Part shown: positions 35,218-42,168 of the stretch, piece by piece
How the letters are laid out: every line of letters starts with the position of its first letter
Numbering within the stretch: the first letter of the stretch is position 1
Assembly: GCA_024276095.1 (NCBI GenBank)
Contig: JAJRXW010000243.1
Coordinates: 1-42,168 of the forward strand
Source: Gammaproteobacteria bacterium
GTDB taxonomy: Bacteria > Pseudomonadota > Gammaproteobacteria > Steroidobacterales > GCA-2729495
Length of the DNA: 42,168 nucleotides
Direction: 5' to 3'
Notes under the pieces: generated by a model
Database searches by the model: none
The model's input: only the letters and a program-made list of their open reading frames with translations
Told to the model about the DNA's origin: nothing
Made by a program: the position numbers and the translations under genes

Positions 35218-35223
35218 ATACTA
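35218..35223 (-). promoter_or_regulatory. Candidate -10 element of rnpB
   Basis: TAGTAT on the minus strand lies 10 bases upstream of the first paired base of the RNase P RNA, and its TAG is the rsmI stop codon. No good -35 hexamer is visible at the right distance, so processing from a longer rsmI transcript remains possible. Confidence 0.35.
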
Positions 35224-36069
35224 GGTGTCACGACGCAAGCCAACAGCGATACGGTAGGCCTGCTTTCTCGGTGCGCCGGGAATCCTGGCCGCCAGCGTTG
35301 CCGCCTGGCCGGCCGGCAGCTGGCTGCTCAGGATGGACACCACCCGCTCCAGGTTCTGCTGATCGACGCTGGTGTCCGGCTCGCAGCCACCGATGACCAG
35401 CGTATATTCGCCCTTGCTGCTGCCCGGATCGGCCGCCAGCTGTTCCCGCACTGCACCGATGCTGCCCCGGTAGAATGTCTCATGCAGCTTGGTCATTTCC
35501 CTGCCCAGCGTCACCGGCCGGTCTGCACCGAATACACAGGACAGATCTGCCAGGGTGTCGTGGATCCGGTGGACCGACTCGTAAAACACCAGTGTTTCGG
35601 TGCACTGCCGCAGACCCTCGAGTGCCGTCTTGCGCGCCCCGGACCTGGCGGGCAGAAAGCCTTCAAAGCGAAACCGGTCGGTGGGCAGCCCGGCCACCGA
35701 CAACGCGGCGATCAGGGCACAGCTGCCCGGTATCGGAGTAACCGGGAAAGCACGCTCCCGCGCCGCGGCCAGCAAACGAAAACCCGGATCGCTGATCAGT
35801 GGCGTACCCGCATCGCTGACCAGCGCCACGCTCTTGCCGGCTTCGATCCGGTCGATGACGGTCTGCACCCGTTCCGGCTCATTGTGCTCATGCAGCGACA
35901 TCAGCCGGTTGCTGATCCCGAAATGCGTTAGCAATTGCCGGACCCGGCGGGTATCCTCGGCCGCCACGAGATCCACCGTTGCCAGCACGGATCGTGCCCG
36001 GGGACTGATATCATCGAGATTCCCGATGGGCGTAGCGACGATATAAAGCGTACCTGGTTCAGTCGGCAT
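35221..36069 (-). CDS. rsmI: 16S rRNA (cytidine(1402)-2'-O)-methyltransferase RsmI
   Basis: RsmI uses SAM to methylate the ribose of C1402, partnering RsmH. The 282-residue protein begins with GTLYIVATPIGNLDDISPRA, the family signature. AAEDTRRVRQLL, ALVSDAGTPLISDPGF, PIPGSCALIAALSVAGL and GREMTKLHETFYRG follow in the expected order. The start at 36069 (MPTEPGTLYIV) matches family starts; an in-frame ATG at 36099 would add ten residues and has no ribosome site. It is divergent from lpoA with a short AT-rich spacer and is followed by rnpB after 13 bases. Confidence 0.96.
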   Translation of the reverse strand: MPTEPGTLYIVATPIGNLDDISPRARSVLATVDLVAAEDTRRVRQLLTHFGISNRLMSLHEHNEPERVQTVIDRIEAGKSVALVSDAGTPLISDPGFRLLAAARERAFPVTPIPGSCALIAALSVAGLPTDRFRFEGFLPARSGARKTALEGLRQCTETLVFYESVHRIHDTLADLSCVFGADRPVTLGREMTKLHETFYRGSIGAVREQLAADPGSSKGEYTLVIGGCEPDTSVDQQNLERVVSILSSQLPAGQAATLAARIPGAPRKQAYRIAVGLRRDT

Positions 36070-36142
36070 CCGTTGATCAACCTTATACTTGCTATACATT
36101 CATATGAAATCAAATCCGGCCGAAGCAGCAAACACCACCTTC

Positions 36143-38003
36143 ATGCACACCGGAAAGGCCCTGAGAATACGCGCGGGCCTGATGCTGATCATTCTGGCGC
36201 TGCTCGTCACCGGCTGCGGGCCCGAGCGATTCGTACGACCGGAAACCCCGACAGACGCCGACGTCACCCGGGCCGAACAGTTCAGCAGTAACGGGCAACA
36301 TGGCGCTGCGGCTGCAGTGTACAGAGACCTGGCCAATCGCGGTATGCCTGAGGCCAGACAACGATACACGCTGCTGGCAGTCCGTGAATACCGGCTCGGC
36401 GGGGCACTCGATACCGCACAACAGCTTATTGAACGGCTGCCACAGCCTGTCGCCGCAGAAAACCGGCCGATGTGGGCACAGGTCAGGGCAGAGCTTGCGC
36501 TTAGCCTGGGCAATCCGGAGCAGGCGCTGGAGTATCTGGCCCAGGCGGGCCGGCCAGAAAGCGATGACATTGCCGCGAACCTGCTGCTGATCCGCAGCGA
36601 GGCGCTGTTTCGCCTCAGCCGGCCGGCCGAGGCCGTAACGACGTTGCTGGAACGGGAAACGCGGCTGAAATCTGCAGAGATTGCCGACAATCACCGGAAA
36701 ATCTGGCGCGGCCTGCAGAACTGGGGAGGCGGCATCACGCCCGAATCCTGGCAGGCCGCCGCTGACCCGGTGCTGGCCGGCTGGCTGCAGCTTGCCTACC
36801 TCACCCGCCCGCTGCGCGCCGATCCGACGGCATTGCGCTTTGTGCTGACCAACTGGCAGTTATCGCATCCCCGCCACCCTGCAAACCAGAGCCTGCTGGG
36901 CGAACTACTCGCCGACCTCACCATCATGCTCAACTACCCGCAGCGGGTCGCGTTGCTGTTACCGTTGTCAGGCCGTCAGCAACACACCGCCGCTGCCATT
37001 CGCGACGGTTTTCTCGCTGCTCATTTCGAAATCGATTACCTTCCGGTGCGACCTGAAATCATCGTCTATGACGTCCAGCGCCTTGGCGCCGTGGAAGCCT
37101 ATCATCAGGCAATCGTGGACGGTGCCGATTTCATCGTAGGCCCATTGTTAAAGAATGCCGTTCTGGATGCCGCCCGGGTGGCAGGCAACACACCTACCCT
37201 GGTTCTGAACTACCTGCCCGATGATGCCACCGCACCGCCCAGCCGCTTTTACCAGTTTTCCCTGTCCCCGGAAGATGAGGCCCGCCAGGCCGCTCGCACC
37301 GCCCTTGCGGCAGGCGAGTTTCGGGCCATCGCGCTGGCACCGGGCAATGTCTTCGGACAACGCCTGCTGACCAGTTTTGCCGCAGAACTCGAACAGGGCG
37401 GCGGCAAACTGCTGGACTACCAGTATTACGATCCCCGTACCCCCGATTACTCGGCGAGCATCCAGGCGCTGTTGCTGATCAACGAGAGCAAGTCACGTTA
37501 CCGGCGGCTGAGTGCGAATCTTGGCGAAAAGCTCGCTTTCGAGCCGCGCCTTCGCGGCGATGTCGATCTAATATTCCTGGCGTCCCGGGCGGAAGCGGGT
37601 AAAGCCATACGCCCACAACTTCGTTTCCACTTTGCCGGAGACATTCCGACCTATGCGACATCGGCAATTTTCCAGGAAAATTCCCGCAACAATGCTGACC
37701 TGAACGGCATCATGTTTCCAGAAATCCCATGGATTATCGATCCGGACGAGAAAACCGTCGCGCTCAAAAGGATCATCGCCGAGCGCTGGCCGTCGCAGGC
37801 GGTGCGCCGCTCGCGCTTCTACGCAATGGGTTACGACGCCTACCGGCTGATGCCGTTACTTCACGGCCAGGCGCAGTTCGGCGACCGGGAAGTTCCCGGT
37901 TTGACCGGCAGGCTGTTCATGGATCGAGACGGACGAATCCACCGCCGCATGCCCTGGGCCCGGATGACGCGCGGGAAACCCGTGCCCATGGCGGAAACGG
38001 ACT

Positions 38004-38008
<5 letters not shown>
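36143..38008 (+). CDS. lpoA: Penicillin-binding protein activator LpoA (outer-membrane lipoprotein)
   Basis: LpoA is an outer-membrane lipoprotein that reaches through the wall to stimulate PBP1A. A lipoprotein signal peptide is clear: a basic start, LMLIILALL, and the lipobox LVTGC, with the lipidated Cys as residue 25 from the ATG at 36143. In-frame starts at 36104 (ATG) and 36089 (TTG) would give longer leaders. The N-terminal half is helical and TPR-like. From about residue 270 (RVALLLPLSGRQQHTAAAIRDGFLAA) it has the periplasmic-binding-protein-like LppC fold. Total 621 residues. The TAG stop overlaps the likely ATT start of yraN. Confidence 0.93.
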
Positions 38009-39045
<1,037 letters not shown>

Positions 39046-39065
39046 CAGACAGGCGCGCTGTTACG

Positions 39066-39533
39066 CTACTTGACGACTCTGAGGTGCGATTTTCCGGGGT
39101 GCGATTTTCCGGAATGCGATCTCCCGGAATGTAGCCCGCCGGATGGTGCATTTCCGGCCGATGCCGGCGCATCGTCAGGAGCGGTTTCGGGTGTGGCGGG
39201 GGCTGCTGTATCGCCGGAAACCCCCTCTTCGGAAAAAATCATTCCCTGCCCCGAGCCTTTGGCAAATATCCCCAGTATGGCATCGACCGGAACCCGGACA
39301 TGGCGTCTGACACCGGAGAACCGGCCGTCAAAGCTGATCAACTCATTACCAAGATCGAGGTTACTGGTTGCTGAATAGCTGATATTCAGAATGATCTTGT
39401 CATCCTTCGCATATTCCATCGGCACATTGACACCGGATGCGCTCACATCGACGACAACGTGAGGCGTCTCACCATTGTCGATCATCCACTCGTGCATCGC
39501 ACGAAGCAAATAGGGGCGTTGTGAGGTCGCCAT
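39066..39533 (-). CDS. sspB: ClpXP protease adaptor SspB, repeat-bearing tail
   Basis: SspB delivers ssrA-tagged proteins and other substrates to ClpXP. The 155-residue protein has the substrate-binding core (RPYLLRAMHEWMIDNGETPHVVVDV, then NISYSATSNLDL, FSGVRRHVRVPVDAILGIFAKGSGQGM) at about 6-98. A flexible Ala/Pro/Asp-rich linker follows. The last residues are LRVVK, the ClpX-docking motif, as in E. coli. Between linker and motif lies a degenerate pentapeptide repeat (HSGRS, HSGKS, HPGKS). The gene is 7 bases downstream of sspA, the usual pairing, and converges on diaA. Confidence 0.96.
   Translation of the reverse strand: MATSQRPYLLRAMHEWMIDNGETPHVVVDVSASGVNVPMEYAKDDKIILNISYSATSNLDLGNELISFDGRFSGVRRHVRVPVDAILGIFAKGSGQGMIFSEEGVSGDTAAPATPETAPDDAPASAGNAPSGGLHSGRSHSGKSHPGKSHLRVVK
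39085..39144 (-). repeat. 15-base tandem repeat in the sspB 3' end
   Basis: Four units begin at 39085, 39100, 39115 and 39130. The first two differ at two bases only, the third at three or four, and the fourth is strongly decayed. They encode the pentapeptide His-Ser/Pro-Gly-Lys/Arg-Ser just before the LRVVK end of SspB. The unit length keeps the frame. Confidence 0.85.
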
Positions 39534-39540
39534 GGCCCGG

Positions 39541-40170
39541 CTATTGCCGCATTTCCTGCTCGAGTTCCGTCAGACTCTCCTGGAATGAGGGCCGCGAAAA
39601 CACGTCGTCCATATACCGATCGATGGCCACCGACGAGCCGGCAATATCAATGCCATAGTGTGGCAGACGCCACAGTACAGGCGCGATACTGCAATCGACC
39701 AGCGAAAAAACATCGCCCAGAAAGAACCGTTTCGCATCGAATACTTCCGCACTCGCCAAAACGCTTTCCTCCAGCATTTTACGGGCTCGCGTCGACTGCT
39801 TTTTCTCTGCCGCTTCCTCGACCTTTTCGGCGAGGCTGTACCAGTCTTTTTCGATGCGATACAAAGCAAGACGAAATTGCGCGCGCGTGACGGGATCTAC
39901 CGGCATCAGCGGCGGGTGCGGGAACCGCTCATCGAGATATTCGACGATGACTCTCGAATCGTACAAAACCAGATCACGATCGACGAGCGTCGGAACGCTG
40001 TGATAGGGATTCAGATCGAGCAGATCTTCAGGAAGATCCGCCCCGTCAACATTGACGATCTCCACATTGATGCTTTTTTCAGTCAGTACCAGGCGTGTCC
40101 GGTGGCTGTGGAAGCAGGTGGGACTCGAAAACAGCGTCATTACAGAACGCCTGTTTGCTACAACTGTCAT
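39541..40170 (-). CDS. sspA: Stringent starvation protein A SspA
   Basis: SspA is a glutathione-S-transferase-fold protein that binds RNA polymerase with sigma-70 and affects stress and virulence genes. The 209-residue protein has a thioredoxin-like domain (about 10-85) with FSSPTCFHSHRTRLVL and HSVPTLVDRDLVLYDSRVIVEYL. FPHPPLMPV is the conserved surface pocket needed for function in E. coli. The helical domain contains FFLGDVFSLVDCSIAPVLWRL. The first ten residues before MTLFSS are unusual; an internal ATG there would match the E. coli start better. The ATG at 40170 overlaps the cytochrome c1 stop by 4 bases. Confidence 0.95.
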   Translation of the reverse strand: MTVVANRRSVMTLFSSPTCFHSHRTRLVLTEKSINVEIVNVDGADLPEDLLDLNPYHSVPTLVDRDLVLYDSRVIVEYLDERFPHPPLMPVDPVTRAQFRLALYRIEKDWYSLAEKVEEAAEKKQSTRARKMLEESVLASAEVFDAKRFFLGDVFSLVDCSIAPVLWRLPHYGIDIAGSSVAIDRYMDDVFSRPSFQESLTELEQEMRQ

Positions 40171-40955
40171 GTTACGTCTTTCCAGAATTCTTTTTTCAAC
40201 ATATGCGCGAACAACCCGAATACCAGCAGAAAAGCGATCACCAGCACGCCAAGCCTGTGGCGTTCCAGTTGCACGGGCTCTCCCACATATTCGAGAAAAT
40301 TGACTGTATCGCGAACGAACTGATCGTATTCTTCCGCTGTCAGCGACCCTTCGGTGACGGGCTCGAACTTCTTGAACACGTGCTCCGTCCTGCCGTCTTC
40401 GTGGACCACTTCCTCATAGACAGGCTTTTGCAGCCCCTGAAGCTCCCAGAGCACATGCGGCATGCTGAGATTTTCCAGCATCAGGTTATTGACACCGGTC
40501 GGCACGCCTTCCTCAACATAGAAGGATTTGAGAAAAGTGTACAGGAAATCAGGGCCTCTGCTTCGCCCGATCAGCGTCAGGTCCGGCGGTGTCCGGCCAA
40601 ACCAGCGCTCCGAGTCTGCCGGCGGCATGGCAATCGTCATCATATCCGTCGGTTTCTCGGCAGCGAACATCAGATTATTGACCACCTGGTCCTCGGAAAT
40701 ACCCAGGCCCTTGGCAAGCTGGTTGTAGCGCATGTACTGCAGCGAATGACAGCCCATACAGTAGTTGACATAGTTCCTGGCCCCGCGCTGCAGGGAGGCC
40801 TGATTGCCGATGTCGTTATTTGCTTTCATCAACAGCTCGCCGCCACCGGCTGCCATGACAGCCGCCGTCCAGGTCACAAGCAGGATTGAAGCGAATCCAC
40901 GTATGGCGATCGCAGGAAATAAATTCATGGTTCTGTTGCTCATAGCTGATATCAC
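40167..40955 (-). CDS. petC: Cytochrome c1 of the bc1 complex
   Basis: Cytochrome c1 carries electrons from the Rieske protein to soluble cytochrome c. An N-terminal hydrophobic segment is a signal sequence, probably cleaved after AVMAA. The haem site is C66-M-G-C69-H70, and the Met in SMPHVLW is the likely sixth ligand. A C-terminal membrane anchor (RLGVLVIAFLLVFGLFAHML) ends in basic residues. The longest start, GTG at 40955, makes a 4-base GTGA overlap with the petB stop and gives 262 residues. ATGs at 40943 and 40928 are also possible and would give a tidier signal peptide. Order petB-petC-sspA-sspB is typical. Confidence 0.96.
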   Translation of the reverse strand: MISAMSNRTMNLFPAIAIRGFASILLVTWTAAVMAAGGGELLMKANNDIGNQASLQRGARNYVNYCMGCHSLQYMRYNQLAKGLGISEDQVVNNLMFAAEKPTDMMTIAMPPADSERWFGRTPPDLTLIGRSRGPDFLYTFLKSFYVEEGVPTGVNNLMLENLSMPHVLWELQGLQKPVYEEVVHEDGRTEHVFKKFEPVTEGSLTAEEYDQFVRDTVNFLEYVGEPVQLERHRLGVLVIAFLLVFGLFAHMLKKEFWKDVT

Positions 40956-42168
40956 CCGTGATAGACAACGCGTTCCGGAACGGGTTTGGTTTTTTCCCGG
41001 CTCGTATAGATCGGCATGAATAAAAAGAAGCCAAAGTACAACGCTGTAAATATCCGGGAGAAAGTCGTATAGGGTTCAGCCGCAGGTTTCATGCCCAGGT
41101 AACCAAGTGCCAGAAAACTCACAGCAAATATGGTCAGAGCCAGCTTGTATGTCCAGCCCCGGTACCGTATCGACTTCACTTTGCAGCGATCCAGCCACGG
41201 CAGAAAAAACAGAACCACGATCGCACCACCCATCAGCATGACGCCTCCGAGCTTGCTCGGGACGGCACGCAACATGGCGTAGAACGGCGTGAAGTACCAC
41301 AAGGGCTGAATATGTTCCGGTGTCTGCAGAATATTTGCCGGCTGGAAATTGACAGACTCAAGGAAATAGCCGCCCATCTGCGGCGCAAAAAACACTACAC
41401 CGGAAAACAGGATCAGGAAAATGATGATAACGACCAGGTCCTTGACCGTGTAGTATGGATGGAAGTTGATGCCATCCAGTGGAACGCCTTTTTCGTCCTT
41501 GCGTTCCTTGATCTCGATTCCGTCAGGATTGAGTGAACCTGTCTCATGCAGCGCCAGAATATGCAGCACGACCAGCGCAATCAGGGCCAGCGGCACTGCG
41601 GCTACATGCAGGGCAAAGAACCGGTTCAGGGTAATGTCTGAAATAAAATAGTCGCCCCGCATCCACTCGGCAAACCCGTCACCGACGTAGGGAATCGCTC
41701 CAAAGAGTGACACGATGACCTGGGCACCCCAGTAAGACATCTGCCCCCAGGGCAGCAGGTAGCCGAAGAACGCCTCGGCCATCAGGACAACGTAGATCAC
41801 CATACCGATCAGCCACAACAGCTCGCGCGGTTTCTTATAGGAGCCATACATCATGGCACGGAACATGTGCAGGTAGATGACGATAAAAAATGCCGACCCG
41901 CCGGTGGAATGCATATAGCGAATCAACCAGCCGAACTCTACATCGCGCATGATGTATTCCACGGACGCAAATGCTTCCGTGACCGATGGCTTGTAGTTCA
42001 TGGTCAGGAATATGCCCGTGACCAGCTGGATTACCAGCACAACCATCGCCAGCACGCCGAAGACATACAGCCAGTTGAAATTTTTCGCGGCGTAGTACTC
42101 GGTCAGGTGCTCCTGCATCATCTTGGACATCGGAAAACGCGCATCGATCCAGTCGACGAGCTGAGACA
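40952..42168 (-). CDS. petB: Cytochrome b of the bc1 complex, N-terminus cut by window edge
   Basis: This is the membrane core of ubiquinol-cytochrome c reductase, with both quinone sites and two b haems. About 404 codons are seen. The visible start (SQLVDWIDARFP) precedes MSKMMQEHLTEYYAAKNFNWLY, so only a few residues lie off the window and the internal ATG at 42130 is not the true start. Haem-ligand pairs are in RYMHSTGGS with YLHMFRAMMYG, and LHVAAVPLALI with VLHILALHETGS. LLPWGQMSYWGAQV is the Qo-side helix. The Qo motif normally PEWY reads PLWY here (41295-41306). The Rieske gene petA should lie just outside. Confidence 0.96.
   Translation of the reverse strand, partial: SQLVDWIDARFPMSKMMQEHLTEYYAAKNFNWLYVFGVLAMVVLVIQLVTGIFLTMNYKPSVTEAFASVEYIMRDVEFGWLIRYMHSTGGSAFFIVIYLHMFRAMMYGSYKKPRELLWLIGMVIYVVLMAEAFFGYLLPWGQMSYWGAQVIVSLFGAIPYVGDGFAEWMRGDYFISDITLNRFFALHVAAVPLALIALVVLHILALHETGSLNPDGIEIKERKDEKGVPLDGINFHPYYTVKDLVVIIIFLILFSGVVFFAPQMGGYFLESVNFQPANILQTPEHIQPLWYFTPFYAMLRAVPSKLGGVMLMGGAIVVLFFLPWLDRCKVKSIRYRGWTYKLALTIFAVSFLALGYLGMKPAAEPYTTFSRIFTALYFGFFLFMPIYTSREKTKPVPERVVYHG

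Noticed and set aside
34711-35224. Several open frames upstream of mraZ
   Set aside because: They cover the RNase P RNA, which is identified by its P1 pairing and conserved core sequences.

Overview
The window is a GC-rich stretch of chromosome from a gammaproteobacterium. It is almost entirely conserved housekeeping genes, with no phage, insertion sequence, CRISPR array or tRNA that I can see. The gene order combines two familiar gammaproteobacterial arrangements. The run pilBCD-coaE-zapD-mutT-secA-lpxC-dcw resembles the enterobacterial layout. The run mraZ-rnpB-rsmI-lpoA-yraN-diaA-sspB-sspA-petCB resembles the Pseudomonas layout. I cannot name the genus from sequence alone.

Positions 1-917 hold the first part of sucC, cut by the window edge. 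Positions 1086-10186 are a compact type IV pilus locus: pilS-pilR (two-component control), two tandem major-pilin-like genes behind a strong sigma-54 promoter, then pilB (extension ATPase), pilC (platform) and pilD (prepilin peptidase), followed by coaE. zapD (FtsZ bundling) closes this rightward block at 11055. It converges on mutT-secA and an M23 peptidase on the minus strand. dciA (helicase loader) is a single plus-strand gene at 15491.

Positions 15840-34587 are the full division and cell wall (dcw) cluster on the minus strand. Read in transcription order it is mraZ, rsmH, ftsL, ftsI, murE, murF, mraY, murD, ftsW, murG, murC, murB, ddlB, ftsQ, ftsA, ftsZ, lpxC. Most junctions overlap by 1-11 bases, so translation is probably coupled from end to end. 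The promoter of the cluster is visible: a TTGACA/TATAGT pair followed by four MraZ boxes with exact 10-base period. The RNase P RNA gene lies just upstream (34821-35207), then rsmI.

From 36.1 to 39.0 kb the plus strand carries lpoA, yraN and diaA. From 39.0 kb to the right edge the minus strand carries sspB, sspA, cytochrome c1 and the larger part of cytochrome b.

I found no convincing undescribed multi-gene system. The points most worth a second look are: pilD and yraN both lack any ATG, GTG or TTG start, and both have an in-frame ATT inside the same 7-mer; the second pilin has lost the conserved Pro22; rsmH carries an 11-unit in-frame hexanucleotide repeat; the SspB tail has a 15-base repeat next to its ClpX-binding end; a RAYT/REP-like imperfect palindrome ends yraN; and SecA has an insertion of about 50 residues.
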